Shown piece after piece: positions 46,468-59,400 of a DNA stretch of 64,000 bases (position 1 is the stretch's first letter; each line of letters opens with the position of its first letter). The stretch lies in NCBI GenBank assembly GCA_013368445.1, contig JAACJO010000008.1, positions 1,612,001 to 1,676,000 of the forward strand, in the 5' to 3' direction. The DNA is from Leucocoprinus leucothites (taxonomy: Eukaryota > Basidiomycota > Agaricomycetes > Agaricales > Agaricaceae). The translations under genes were made by a program, and so were the position numbers. The notes beneath the pieces were generated by a model. It made no database searches. It was not told the DNA's origin and worked only from the letters and a program-made list of their open reading frames with translations.

Positions 46468-49400
46468 AGTTGCTCAAGGCTCGAGCAAGCTCAGACAGAC
46501 ATGCTTCTCTCGTTTACCGATCGTCTGTTATGATAAATATCTGAAATATGATTGGAAATGGTTCCTGGCTCGAATCTATTATTGGCGCTCCTCCTATCAG
46601 TGATCATCGACGGAAATAGCTTCTCCCAAGGTCGAGGTCAAAGGTTGATGGCCCAATACACGAACCGGAGTGTATGGTGTACCTGGATCACAGTACGACT
46701 ACTTAAATGATTTTCAGGACCAGAATTCAATGCCGACATCCTCGCTGACTTACAGCTAGAAGTAGGGGTTCTCGTCTCAGCGCCGAATACTTATGAGCAA
46801 GCATTGATAGATGAGGATCCTGAGAGTCTGCTACTCTAGTTGATAACTCTTCTTCCATCTGCAGCACGGCGTTAATACCTCCCTCGTTGAAATGGCCCAA
46901 AAGTCTCACAGGAATGACCTTTCGTACTCCTATTCCTGAGTCGCCAAACCGATTAGAATGCGAGAGCCAGCCTTGAAAGGCTGGTCCATCATCATAATGA
47001 TACGAATTAGGAACGATGGTCACACGAAGTGTGCGCACGCCCGGGAACAAGCCAGCTCACTCCACTCTAAAAACACAGTCTGTGAACAGGGAACACGGTG
47101 ATAACTACAAGTTGAGGCAGACCCATGGGTGTACCATGTGGACGCGGATGATGGTTGCTTCAACTGCCTAGAGCACAGCAAGGGGTGATCGCTTCGGGCT
47201 CAGTGGCACTTACTGCGAAATCCCATTTCGGGCGTCTGCTGATCATGGGCTTTGGATGACTTGGAAGCTCATTTGAGTAAATGATGCCGACCTTGGAGCG
47301 TCCGATGCTACCAAGGCTGAGTCACGGGCCCTCAGCAAGGACTCATGCAAGAAAGACCGAGAAAGTTGAACCAGCTTCTGCAGGCCCGTTCCCACTTGCC
47401 CGAGGAGAGAAGAAAGGGGCCTTGTTTATGCTAGCCCGGTTTACCAATGTCTCGGTGGGCCGATAATTAAGCATTGCGTTGATCCCAGTCGCACGGTAGC
47501 TTTGATATTTTGTCACCTCGACGAAAATTCGGATTTAAAATAATTATTGTTCTGAACTTTGAAGTGGTGTCAAATCGCTGGCGCTTAATATATCCTCACG
47601 AATCATCCAACCACTACTTGAATGCGCATAAGTCGATTTCATTGACCAACCAGATAACGCCTGAGCAAGTCTCGGAGATGAAATTAGTCTCCGCCTCGAC
47701 TATATTTTGATTGACAGTTTCTGCTTCTAGTGCATTGCATTATGAGATATCGGAAAGCGGATACAGAGCGCAAGTAGTTTCAAAAAAGGTCAGTTGCGCT
47801 TTCCAAACGTCACCGACAATCATCTGCATGCCGTCGTGTAATGAAGTGGGTTGCACATGGCCCAGCAAGTTACCCGATTCTGTTCATCACTGCATTTCCA
47901 GATTAGATAAATTTACACTGTTCAGTAAGTACACAAAATGACCATTCGGGCATCCGCAATCGACACGGCATCAGAAGAACTCTCGACCCGGCAATTCAAC
48001 GCTCAAATTCGACTAACCACTAACAGTTAAACCCAGAGCACTCGTTTCGAAAACTTCTTGGCTACTCGCAGTACCTTTCCCCTTGCTGCTGATTGGCTCC
48101 CTCACTTTTCTTCTACCCGGTGATAACGTCCTCAGAGTGTTACAAATTACCCCTTGGAGGTTGCTTATGTCCGAAGCAAGAGGAGGCGGGGAGGAAAGGG
48201 AAAGGAGGGAGAGCACTGAGACAGAGTAAAAGTCCTTAACTAAAAGGGGCCCAAAGTCGTCCGGACTGCCGTCATACCAGAGAACACAAGCACAGCTCAC
48301 CTCTCAAGAATGCGCCAACTCGGAATTACATTCCTCCTTAATGTACAAACGATTCGCAAAATTGAAGCGAGGAACACTCGCGTACTCTGATTACACTGAC
48401 TCAGCAGTCCTGCTGCTATGCTATGCGAAACCATATCGTATTTATCGAGTGCTCGAGTCAGTTTTTACCTATCGGCGGTTATCGAAGCCGCAAGCGTTAG
48501 CGTTCCGCAAAGAAAAGAACAACACGTTATCGAAGAGAAGCCGTCGAAGCCGTCGACAAAGGAAGCCGATCTGGCGCTTCAAGTTAAAGCTGCTCGCCAC
48601 TACCAACCTCCACATATCACGGCGGCTGTGAGAGAGGAGGTCGCACTCTGTAAATGGTAGGAGTCATTGTGTGGCAGCCGCAGTACATATGCATCGTCAT
48701 TTCACGTTCGGCCAACGATCAGGGCAAACAGTTCATTTCCGGGGAGTCCCTTGACATTGGCACCGACATGAAGTGGAATTCAGACTGACATTGGCAAGTA
48801 GTAAGTAACACGTACAATGTGTGGGAGAGGGGGGACGCAAACAGCCAGCATGGCAACAACCAATAGCCAAGTTCAATACTCATTCTTTCATCCTCTCGAT
48901 CAAACAGTTATGACCTGTGGTACAGCGTGTGGTGTGCCTTGCCGACATGTGAAGAGCAGCAATAAATTGAAAAGAATAAAAGCACACGAATGTTAATGAT
49001 GGTCGATCGAAACCGCCTGCCTGTCTGATCTCACTTTTCATGAAAGGCTGCAAGCTCGCTTAGCCAGCCGAAGTACTCCCCCCTCCCTGACAAGCGCTCA
49101 AATCACCGTTCAACATCCTTTCAAGTATTTTTTTTTGATACCGAACCACTCAAACAAACTAAAAATAAAACAAACACACACACACACTTGACAAAACCGA
49201 ACCAGTTCCCCTTCCTCCCCACATTCACACCCACGTCCACACAGGTCTTTCAATCACTTCAATCACGCATCAAACAACCTTGAAGCTCATCAGTTACCGA
49301 TCGGTGTCTGAGCCCATCCAGGGGGAAAAGGGGTGGGGAGTGAAAGTAGTGGGATTTCCTTCTTTTGTTCAAAGAAGTGAACTCAGTGGTGTGCCTCATA

Positions 49401-50756
49401 ATGCAATTGATGCAATATCATGTATGTAGTTAAGTACAAAGTATAACGCACCGGTTGCGTGTGAAAATCTTGCCCTCGATACATTCATTCCAAGTACTGT
49501 GCACACCGTCGCATCGCATAGCCTTGTCTTGTCTCCCCCTTGGCCCCCCCCTTTTAATATATTACTTATCAATGGGTGGCTGTTTAATTATCCAATCCCG
49601 ACACTATGAAACCTATGCACGCTATGCAGTGAATACCAGGCGTTCATCATTGGCAAAGATCGGAACATCAAATGAGTAGTAAGTATCATGATCAGAGCAA
49701 GAAAAAAACCAAACTGCGGATCCGACGACGGTATACTTTTAGGCACTCAAGCCAATTTCTTCTCATCAGAAACAATGCACTGCCTCACAAAAGTCCAGAG
49801 TTAAAGTCCCTATCCTAATCTCCTTACTCATCGAGCTTCAATCTACTGCCGGCGTCGGTGACCATTTCCGGTAGGGACTGGATTGAAACAGCTCTCTCGT
49901 CAAAACCTCACTTAACGCTGGTAATCACCCCGAGTTGATTCAACTTTGATTTCATTCAAAAAACTTGTAGTAGTGGTGTATATGCTGATTCGGCATGTAT
50001 GTGTATGTGTATGTGGGGAGAAGCCTACTGAAAAAAAAAATACGTAACAAAGAACCAAAAAAAAAAAGAAGCCAACTAATATGAACACCAAAAAAATAAA
50101 AAGTCCAGAAGAGAACTCCCGTCAATGAACTTTTAAAACAAGAATCTATGTATGTAATGAAAAGAAACCAAGGCGGGGAGAATAAACAAATCAACAACAA
50201 ACCACAAGCCCAACATCAACAAGAAAAAAAAATACTCGAAGATCGAACTAAGATAAAGAACCCAACCAAACACGAAAAAAGGATAGTAAGTAAGTAGTCG
50301 TTAAACGATAGTAGTTGAATAGCTAGACTGGGTGGGGTGGGGAAACCAACTCGAACAAATGCAAGCATAAAATAAAATACCGAGATCGCTCCGTCTCAAG
50401 ACCTCTTCGTCCTCGTGCGTCGTCGCTCAGACGATGCGGGATGTGCTCTCAACCCCAAGTTTCATCGTTGAATCGTAGCTGCATCTGCATGCCACGCATT
50501 GAATCATGCGAATAGGGGTTGTGGTTGCGGCTGTGAATATGGGCGCCTGTACGTGCGTTGCGTTGCGTTGTGTGTGGGGGATATTGGAACAAAAAATTGC
50601 GTTGTTTTTTTAGATATGCGTGTCTGATGAAAGATCTCAATATAAAGGGGTGTGGGGTGTGTGGGGGTAGGATAGGATATGCACGAAGAAGAAAAAAAAT
50701 GAGTAACACAAAAATCAAACAAAGATCCCTCCTCTCTCTCTCATCACCCCTCGAGA
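46468..50756. other. Gene-poor 4.3 kb stretch
   Basis: No gene supported. A minus-strand frame at 46727-47050 (contains RTLRVTIVPNSYHYDDG) and a plus-strand frame at 48418-48660 (ends with ARHYQPPHITAAVREEV) look slightly protein-like but are not recognised. From about 49.1 to 50.7 kb the sequence is AT-rich with A-runs and an AC microsatellite at 49175-49188, probably UTR or spacer of the OPT gene. Confidence 0.35.
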
Positions 50757-53700
50757 TCAATCGGGTATACCACCTGGAGGTATAGGTAACCACGCTGTCC
50801 TATTCCAATCCGCAGCTACACGCACCAACCACCATCAGTATCTCATTCATCAAAGAGGAAAGGAGCGACTCACTATTCATATGCACCTGATTCCCCCACC
50901 AATTCAACTCAATCCCACCTTTCGGCGCTTGCAGCGTAAAGAAAATAAAAATCAACGACAACACCGTCCCTACATCAAGCACACATCAGCAAAGGCTCCC
51001 CCAAAGGTGCTCACACAATCAACACTCACCACTATCCAAAGCCGAACTCGCCACATAATTAAACTTTGACCACCACGCAAAATTCTTCTTCCTTATCCAA
51101 TACTGAAACACAAATCCCACCGCAAACCACGAAGAATAATTAATCCCCGTCGCAGGTGGAATATTCGACACCCCATTCAATATCACCGGCGTCGACACCC
51201 ACTTGATCCATGAATTCGGATACCGACGTTGCCAGAGCCAGAATGGTACAGGTAGGAATGCACCAACGATGATGGCGTAGAGTTGTGGGTGGTAGATGGA
51301 TCCTTTTCCGAATTGGCGTGAGGGTCCGATTAGGCCCCTAGAGAGCGTTGCGTGTGAGTTGGTGTAGGGTTGGTAAGAAGAGAGGGGAAAGGACTTACCA
51401 AACAGCAGAAGCGGTAAAGAAAACCTGATTATGCGGACACGTCAACTGACTCGGCTGATCCAGCTCACATATCTTCTCCACATTCTCAAATATCCACGTC
51501 TTAACTCCCACCTGCACAAACGCCGCCAACACCGTCGCAATCATCTGCACCAAAAACGTCGCTCTTGGCGGAACCTTCACATAATGTCCCAATTTCAAAT
51601 CTTGCACAAATGACGTGGCCTCGGTGAGCGTTTGGACAGAATAGGCTTTGAATACCATGTTGGCGAGAGGGTTACCCGGGAGAAGTGTCCCAGGGATAAT
51701 TTGCGCGAGAATGTTGAGCGTGATGCCTTGTCCTGTCATGGCGTAGATGAATCCAGAGGGAAGAATGTAGATCACGGGTAAGATCACGGCGAGTACGAGC
51801 GCCCAAACCGGAACCTGAGTATTCCACACCTATAAAACACCCATCAACAATCACCCCCGCACCAAAGGACATCGTTACTCACCTCAACAGCGATCACCGC
51901 CAAACTGAAAAACACACAAAACGCACTAGCATACCACCAATCCGGAACCTCTGGATAATTCCTCATCAACTTGGCATGAATATCATCCGTCTCGACTCTC
52001 ATCTTCTTCAACCCATTCAACAATGTCCTCCCATGATACAACAACGTATGTACAATCACACACGTGCTCAACGCGAATGCCAACAAATAGGTCATGGCGT
52101 AAGTCGCGGGGAGGTACAAAGGAGAGTAATTGTTGTAGGCTTCGATGTCAAAGGTATCGTCTGGTCGGAGGACGCGTTGAATGTCGTATCTTTGGCCGTA
52201 TTTATCGTAGGGCTCGTTGGCGGAAATGGGGAAGTAGCCGAGGGCCCAAGACTAAGGGGAATGTCAGCACCCGAGGGTAAACGTTGAGAAAGATGGGACG
52301 TACGTTGGAGTAGTACAGTGCGGGTGTCAAGATCCAATAGAACACAACGAACCCGAGGAAGATGTGCACTTCTGCCCACCAAGGTACTAGAACGTCGGTG
52401 TCAGATTATCGCGTCCGAATAAAGACGCGACAAACTCACCCATGAGAGGACTCCCAATCCAACTAATCTGCGTCCAATCAAACGTCAAGAAACTCATTCC
52501 CATGCCCGAATGCACGCCAAACAACTGGTTCACAGGCACATTATCCGGTGCAGCCCAACACACAAACGAAAACACCGAAAGCGCCTCAAACAAGTATCCT
52601 AACATCCTCCATTAGGAAATACGCATCAAAAAGGCCGGGCACCACTCACCAGGTAGGAAGAAAAAGAAAAACGTGGCAATCATGACAATCATGAAAAACT
52701 TGTACCTCGACATCCCCTTCCTGCCATGTTCTGCGTCCTCTGGCCCACTATTCAAACTCATACCAATCCCATCATCCTCATCCTCGGCATGTAGCGTATT
52801 CAACAAGGTACACGCCACCAAATTCTGTGGCCACACCATACTCGCAGGCCAAACCAAAAACCGCCGACACAGCCCTGCCAATCCAAATCCTGTCAACTGG
52901 GTCGCTAAAACCAGGACCACAGCGAACCAATATCCCAAGTGAATGTCATAAAACACCTCGGACACGACAATCGCGTTGAGCGCGTAGGGTGGAGATACTG
53001 CGACGTTGGCCATGATGAACACGAGGACGTGCTCTTTAATGTTCCATGGACCTGGGTTCAAGGAAAATTCGAGCGCATGGGGAAAGGTAAGGGGACGGAG
53101 ATAGCGCAGGAGGATGAGAGGGAGGGAGGGAGAGACGAGGCGTGGGGGAAGGTATGGGAGTGGAAGGCGGTAAGTGCGGATGGGGAGTGAGAAAGCGAGG
53201 AATTTGCCGATGGGGTATGAGATTAGAAGGAGTGCGAGGGGTACTACGGAGGGTGCTGGCTGTCGGAAATTGAAGAATACGTTTAGGGCACTGACGTTAT
53301 GTGAGTTTAAAGTTATTAATTGATTAGATTCGAATTACCTCGAGAGCATGCAGAGCAACAAGCCGACAAACCACATTCGTAGCGTCAAGGCCGGCATATC
53401 TGGGTCATCGATATTGGACACGGAAGCGCGTACTTCAGGGAAAGGACTATCTTCCTCCTCTATCGCGTCAAAGTCGAATTCCATCCTAATAAGAGAAGGA
53501 GAACGGGTGAGTGCCGGAGTAGGTAAACGAGTATGAGGTGATGCATGAGGCAAGGAAGGATCAGGCGCGGGCGGTGGGGGATTCATGATTATGGAAAAAA
53601 TAAAACGACGCAAAAAGGCGCAGGTATAAATAAGGAGGTGTCTAGACCACCATCCTAATAGACGTAAAAAGTGAAGGACCTCGAGGAGAGGACTACGCTG

Positions 53701-54538
53701 TCAAGCGAACGCCTGGACAAGAGCGACAGCTGTCCCGCACCAACTCCGCTTCCCTCTGCACATCCGTCTGGGAAGCACAAGAACAAACAATTACTCACTT
53801 GATAGAACCTTCTCTACTGAGATCATCGTCGTCAATGACACTGGGACCAATACTGACGGTGTCAATGCCAGTGGAGGGCTGAGTGCTGCCCCTGGTTGAA
53901 CGACCATGCGAATAAGGCGCAGAATTGAGATTCCCATGTCTGACTCTACCCTGATGAGAATGATGGGGGAGACTTTCGAGATCAGCGTCGACAGAAACGG
54001 ATGACATGGCCTTTTCGGGGTTGTAGGGGTAGTCTTCGAGGGGAACGCGAGCGGCTGTTGAAGGAAGAGAAACGTTGTGGACGAGTCGTGAAGGGTGAGA
54101 GTCATGTGTAGAAGGAGGATGAGGAGTGAGTCTTTTCATGCGATAGGGATCGTCAGCATTGTGGGAATCTGTTGACGGCGGACTCTGTGGGGGCTGGTGA
54201 AGTGTGGGCGAGGGTGCACCGTACGCTGCTCCTGGGTCATAACTAAATTGACCGTCGTGTGGGTGTTTTCCTGGTCCATATGGGTTGTATGTTGGTGACG
54301 GAAATGCCACATTGGCCTGTTGTTGTTCAGCGGTGGAGGGGGGAAGAAAGGCAAAGACATCATCGTCATCCTCGCTGTCTTCCTCATACCCTCCCTCAAT
54401 CTGATACTGTGGGTGTTGTTGCTGCTGCTGTGTCGTATACTGTTGTCTATGCCCATAATCATAGTCGGCCAGCGAGCCAGCAGCTGTCGACGGACGAGCT
54501 GTGCCAGGCCTGTGCGAAAACTCGTCTGCTATTGGCAT
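50757..54538 (-). CDS. OPT-family oligopeptide transporter with long disordered N-terminus
   Basis: Proton-coupled importer of small peptides or peptide-like compounds in the plasma membrane, about 930 residues. Exon 1 (53795-54538) encodes about 247 hydrophilic residues with Gln, Ser, His and Pro runs and acidic clusters (EEDSEDDDD, VIDDDDLSREGSIK). A 313-nt intron (53486-53798) joins ATCAA to GATGG, giving SIKMEFDFDAIEEEDSPF and PEVRASVSNIDDPDMPALTL, the usual OPT N-terminal start. The transporter core has about 14-16 membrane helices with the NPGPWNIKEHVLV signature, SPPYALNAIVVSEVFY, WPQNLVACTLLNTLH, FDWTQISWIGSPLM, SGFIYAMTGQGITLNILAQI, HYVKVPPRATFL and KWVSTPVILNGVSNIPPATG. It ends NTADWNRTAWLPIPPG-like and GGIPD. 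The start at 54538 is inferred; a shorter start at 53586 is possible. Confidence 0.85.
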
Positions 54539-54548
54539 AGCTGGAGTG

Positions 54549-54648
54549 GAAGGGAAGGGAGGAAGGAGGAAGGAAAAGGAGGAGGGGAAGGGGGGGATGG
54601 AGGGGAAGATGAGGGGACGGGGAGGAGAAAGGGAGGAGATGAGGAAGT
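54549..54648 (-). promoter_or_regulatory. Pyrimidine-rich tract upstream of the OPT gene
   Basis: About 100 bases nearly free of C and T on the plus strand, immediately before the OPT start codon on the minus strand. Such CT-rich tracts are typical near fungal transcription starts. The symmetry could also favour triplex DNA. Function inferred. Confidence 0.4.
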
Positions 54649-54811
54649 AGCTGAGAGAAACAACGGCTCATTTCCCAGGCACACAGATTTCAAGCGTGCC
54701 TGGATCGGCTTGGCTCGGTTCGTCGCTTACTTGGCTCACCTCCGCTTCCTTTGTGTGAGCGCTCTCGAGACTCTCAGTATCCAGCACCCAGCACAGAGCA
54801 CAGCCGAGTTG

Positions 54812-54842
54812 CCAACCACCAACCACCAACCACCAACCACCA
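54812..54842 (+). repeat. Heptanucleotide tandem repeat CCAACCA
   Basis: Just over four copies of a 7-base unit in the OPT 5' region. Seen directly; likely a microsatellite. Confidence 0.6.
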
Positions 54843-55118
54843 TCGTTGCCCTCATCGCCGTCGTCGTCGTCCACTAGCCTCAGCGGTGCATTGCCTCTAC
54901 ACCCACGTCAATCAAAAAAACGCCACTCATGCCGATTGACATGCTCGATTCTCCCTTTTGGTTGCTACAAATAAAACACCTTGGGGTTTAATTCGCGTTC
55001 CTGGAACGATGCTGCTTGAAAAATTTTGTACCTTCTTCTTCTTGCGCGATATAAAAATTTAATGTACTTCCTGAGGGACCTCATTGCAGATCCCGCTGTA
55101 TGTCGAAGCATGAAAAAA

Positions 55119-55150
55119 AAAAATTGACGCGAGGAATCGAACCTCCACGT
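55119..55150 (-). pseudogene. Possible 3' half of a tRNA gene with T-run terminator
   Basis: The minus strand has a T arm (GGAGG, loop TTCGATT, CCTC) followed by GCGTCAA and then ten T residues, which looks like tRNA 3' end plus RNA polymerase III terminator. I could not find a matching 5' acceptor, D arm or anticodon with U33 upstream, so it is at best a relic. Confidence 0.3.
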
Positions 55151-55684
55151 CTGTTTAGTCTCAGATAGGCTTCGTAATTGAGAAGGGAGGATCTTCTTCG
55201 TGAACGTTTGACTGGTGTAAAAGTTAAACTCAATTTAAAGTTGTAGAATTCGAGAAATAAATCATGTCGTCTTCTCGTCAGATGGAGACCCAAGAGGCAC
55301 CTGTAAACTTAAAGTCGGGTCACATCCTCCGGGTTTACCACAACGACGGTGATAAGTATGTAGCAGACTCGAATTTGTCTTATTGATAAGCGCCTACATG
55401 TTTACGACACTTTGGCCCTGTGGGCAAGACTGATCAGGAGCCTTGAATGAAAATGGTCCAGGAGGAGAAACTCGTCGGATGAAATCCTCATAGCGGCTCA
55501 ATAAGGGCATTAGGCAAGCTAAAGTGCAACTGGGCCATTCCAATAGACTAATCGTGCTGTCAATGTCACAGTAATTTCAAGATTAACTCATCCAGATACC
55601 CTAAATCGAGAGTACCGCCTCGAAATACTGGACGACAAGCACAAAATAGGTCTCATATAGAACTACAACGCCATGCTTTGACAA

Positions 55685-55800
55685 GGCGAGATGGCCGAGT
55701 GGTCTAAGGCGCCAGACTAAGGACTAGGGTATCTAGATACCCACCTATTCCAACTGGAATCTGGTCCTCCGGGGCGTGGGTTCGAATCCCACTCTCGTCA
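55685..55800 (+). tRNA. tRNA-Leu (anticodon AAG), intron-containing
   Basis: Acceptor GGCGAGA pairs with TCTCGTC (one G-U) and ends in A. D arm GATGGCCGAGTGGTCTAAGGC, anticodon stem CCAGA/TCTGG, anticodon AAG at 55719-55721, variable arm TCCTCCGGGGCG (class II) and T arm GTGGGTTCGAATCCCAC. A 36-nt intron occupies 55723-55758, one base 3' of the anticodon as expected. Confidence 0.9.
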
Positions 55801-56143
55801 CTAGCAAAACTTTTTGGCTTGCAGAGAGTGTTCTTACCACCCAGTATCTTCTGAACGACGAGGGGCGAAAGATATATCGGGGTAAGCTCCTTTGACACGG
55901 TGATTTAACATATGCCCATAATTTTAGTCGACGTGAATAGCACCGTCGACTTATCCTCGGCAGGTTTGATCCAAATAAGGTGTAACAGAGGCGGTTCAAC
56001 GTTCAATGGTCGTCCTCCCAAACGCAAAATTTTGGCGTTCCAAAATTCCGAGCCATCAACTAGAACTACATTCCTGTGGCGTCTCAAAACTCCAAGCCAT
56101 CATCGTCGGCGGTAACAAAAAAAGGAACACAGTTTGAGAGCAG
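55801..56143. other. Spacer between the two tRNA genes
   Basis: 343 bp, nothing recognised. The minus-strand frame at 55745-55999 runs through the tRNA-Leu gene and is an artefact. Confidence 0.4.
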
Positions 56144-56228
56144 TTCGAGTACGGGGAATCGAACCCCGAGCTACCGCGAACACTGCTAACATGAAAGGCG
56201 GTAATGTTAGCCGTTACACCATACTCGA
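56144..56228 (-). tRNA. tRNA-Glu (anticodon TTC), with a 13-nt intron
   Basis: Acceptor TCGAGTA pairs with TACTCGA and ends in A. D arm with GTGTAACGGCTAACA, anticodon stem ACCGC/GCGGT, loop C-T-TTC-A, then a short 13-nt insert after the purine at position 37. T arm CGGGGTTCGATTCCCCG. Fits tRNA-Glu(UUC) in all arms. Confidence 0.88.
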
Positions 56229-56426
56229 TATTCATTTATTTAATATCCCTGCTTCCAGGCAGTACTCGCCTCCGAGTTGCTTGAGCCTTTAGCCTGGAAT
56301 GTTATCTCGCTGTGTAAGTTACTGAGCGAAATCAACAATCACTTTAATCAATGAAGGAGGGTCAATTGATATACCATCATTACGTCATTAAAATACATCA
56401 AACCGCGACGTTTTGATCTCTGCACA

Positions 56427-59400
56427 ATGCTCACCTCAACTCCATCATCACCAGACGCGCGATCCGCAGAGGTACCTCCCCACCCCCTCACCACTCCCCT
56501 TTTACTAACACATACACGCACACATAGACCATCTACACAAAAGCAACCAAAGCAGAACTCGCTAGAAACTACGACGAAGCTTTCAAACTCTACATCCAAG
56601 CCACCGAATCGTATCTCCATCTCAGTCGTACAACACACCATTCAGAGAGTTTACGTACGAAATGGAAAGCGAGTGCGGGAAAGGCACTAGAGAGAGCTGA
56701 GAAGATTAAGGCGTATGCGCAGAGGACGCAAGTAGATGCTGCTGCTGTGCGAGATGGACCTGGTTCGCCGAGTGGTCTTGGAGGTGGTGGTGGTGGTTCG
56801 GCAGGGGCAGCGATTGTTAGGCTTACGCCGATTGGGATAAATCATTTTTCTTCGCGTGCGTTGGTTTCTTTGGTTCGTTTGTGTCGCTTGCTGAGTGGAG
56901 TTTGGTTTTTAGAGGAGCAGTACTATGTTTTGAAGCGCGGTTCTCTCATTAATGGACTCAATTTCCCGTTATGGGACGATCCATCATCCTCTACAAAGTG
57001 CGCCTCCCTCTCTCTCTCTCTCTCTTGATACAGACATCTCTGTGTCTGACTTTTGACTTTAGAAATCCAGATAGCCAACCTCCACTATCAGTCGAACAAC
57101 AACGCGTTTCAGCAGTCTGGCTTCGTCCCGCTCAAGCTGGATCCTCATCCGACATTTCAGGAAGCCGAAAGATTCACCCTCAAGAGATATTACAACACAT
57201 TGTAACGGACTGTTCAGTTTGTGCATCCATATCGGTGTGTTTGGAGCATGCTAGGCGCTTTGGTTCCGAGGTACGTCAACCGCAGGCAATGTAAATCCCT
57301 ACTTAGCATGATCGTTTGGTATAGCTGGCAAGATCAGCATTGCACACCGCTAGCGGATTGGCTGTTTCTCTGGAAGATAAGACAATTGCGCTGTCGCTGA
57401 CACAAGATACGCGCGATGAGGAGAGTGGGAGGTATAATGTCAAGATGTTTGTGAATGGCGCCTGGAGACGAGTTCGTTTTCTTTTTTCTTCCTTGCGGAA
57501 GTTGTTGAGCTGAATGATGGATTTAGATAGGTTCGTCGATATTTGACACTAACTGAAACTCGTTCGCCTGATATCGTGTCTTGCAAGGGATTGACGATGC
57601 GCTGCCTTACAACTCGTCGGATGGAAGTCTCATGTGTATGACTATCTATTCGCAAGACGACAAGCCAACTGTATATTGGCCGAGTTTGATTGAGAAAAGC
57701 GTGTGTGGTTTTCTTTTCCTCTTCAAATGCCCTGGATTTAATGTTGTCTTCTAGTATATGAAACTCATGGGTGGTTACGATTTCCCTGGATCGTGAGTTG
57801 CTTCTATTATCTCAATGTGTTTTGCGATTTCTCAGCCAGCTTTGCAGTAATTCAAGTATAGATCTACAGTAAGTTATTTGTTTTTCGTGTGTCGCAACCC
57901 TTGACCAATATTGCCAGTGCAATCACTGGATGGATCCCAGATCAGATCGATACTAAAAGGTGTGCCGCTCTCCTTTTTGTCATTTGAAAGAGGCTTGACA
58001 AATGATGACAAAAGTCCAACATTCGAACGCGAAAGGACCTGGGAGCGTCTCATTTCTGGGTTTACCGAGGGTGAGCATCTTTGATATTTCACGTTTGACA
58101 AGATTCACCACCCGCCCTGCAGGTCGATGCCTCGTCACACTCGGCACTGGAAGTCGATCTGGTATGCACTGGCGGGGAACACCACTGCTTAGTGCTCATA
58201 GCTACGCTGTCATAGGTACTTTTACCCTACACCATTTATCTCCTTGCACTGACTGATTCTCTAGATATTGATGAGAATGAGGAGGATCGAGTGTTTACTG
58301 TTCTTGATTCTTGGGTTCGACCTGAAGATGAGCAGCATTCCCGTACGTTAATGAAGGTTTGAATGTTGGTTGCACACTACTGATGTCCGGGACAGGAGTC
58401 CTTCAAATTCCGTGGTCGGAGGTGTTGTATGTCTTTGACGGTATATATCTCAGTTGGGATCCGTCAGTGTGGAAACATCGGATCGACTTTCATGGGCAAG
58501 TTTAGCTAATTGTTGGGTTATCGAATCAAGAGCTCATTGTATGCTTTCAGGATGTGGAAGAGGGGCAGCAGTGAAGCAGAAGGTACCTCTTCCCATACGA
58601 GGCTAGTACCAAGCTAATGAGGCTGGGTAACAGTCGACGCAAACCACAATCTCCACGTCAATTTTGTCAACGTCAATTCCGAATCTGACGAAGAAATTTG
58701 GATCCTTTTGACACGCCACCTCCTTTCAACACACCGCACACACGACTTTATCTGTCTTCGTGCTCAAGTTGGAAATCCCGCTTTGCCTGTTTCGACAAGG
58801 ATGAATCAGCTACATGAAGTATCCAACGCTGGGACTTATACGAATAGTTCACATTTTCTCGTTCGAACGCGGATACCGGCAGCGACTCGGTCTGGTGTAG
58901 TCGCTGTTGTGGCTTCTTATGAAGGAGAGAAGGAGGCAAAGGAGATTGGGTTTACTGTATCGGTGTTTTCGAGGGTGAATGTCAAAGTGGCTTGGGATGA
59001 GAGTGCTAGTCCGCCACCGTATTCAACAAGAGTAGGTTCCCGATTTTTCTAGTAGTGCCCGAATCTAAATGATTTGATATGGCTACAGGTCGAGGGGGTT
59101 TTGACGAGCAAAAACTCGGGCGGAAATTGTACGTATCCTTCGTTCATGGTCAACCCTCAATATCATCTTCGCATACACCCATCCACGAAGGCTGGAGGGA
59201 CAAAAAAGTCAAAGACAAAGGTTGTGCTTAGGGCGCTAAGGGATGTGCCGGTGAATGTTGTGGTGGTTTGGTCGAAGGGCGATAGGAAAGACGAGTGCGT
59301 ACGCTGTTGTGCGTTTGATGTGATAGATTTCTGATGAGAGGTTTTCTTTCCTCTGTAGACTGGTTGAACAGGAAGTTGCTGTCAGTTCGGGGGCATATAC

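Larger units (their letters stand above)
54539..55684. other. OPT promoter region and tRNA relic, no gene
   Basis: Bases 54549-54648 are almost pure G/A on the plus strand, that is a pyrimidine tract just upstream of the OPT start on its coding strand, common in strong fungal promoters. A heptamer repeat CCAACCA runs through 54812-54842. A possible short plus-strand frame at 55264-55386 (starts MSSSRQMETQEAP) is unsupported. Confidence 0.4.

Noticed and set aside
45405..46603. Apparent frameshifts in the prolyl aminopeptidase gene
   Set aside because: All breaks are resolved by short introns that rejoin conserved motifs in frame.
55745..55999. Minus-strand frame with GFEPTPRRTR
   Set aside because: Antisense translation of the tRNA-Leu gene.
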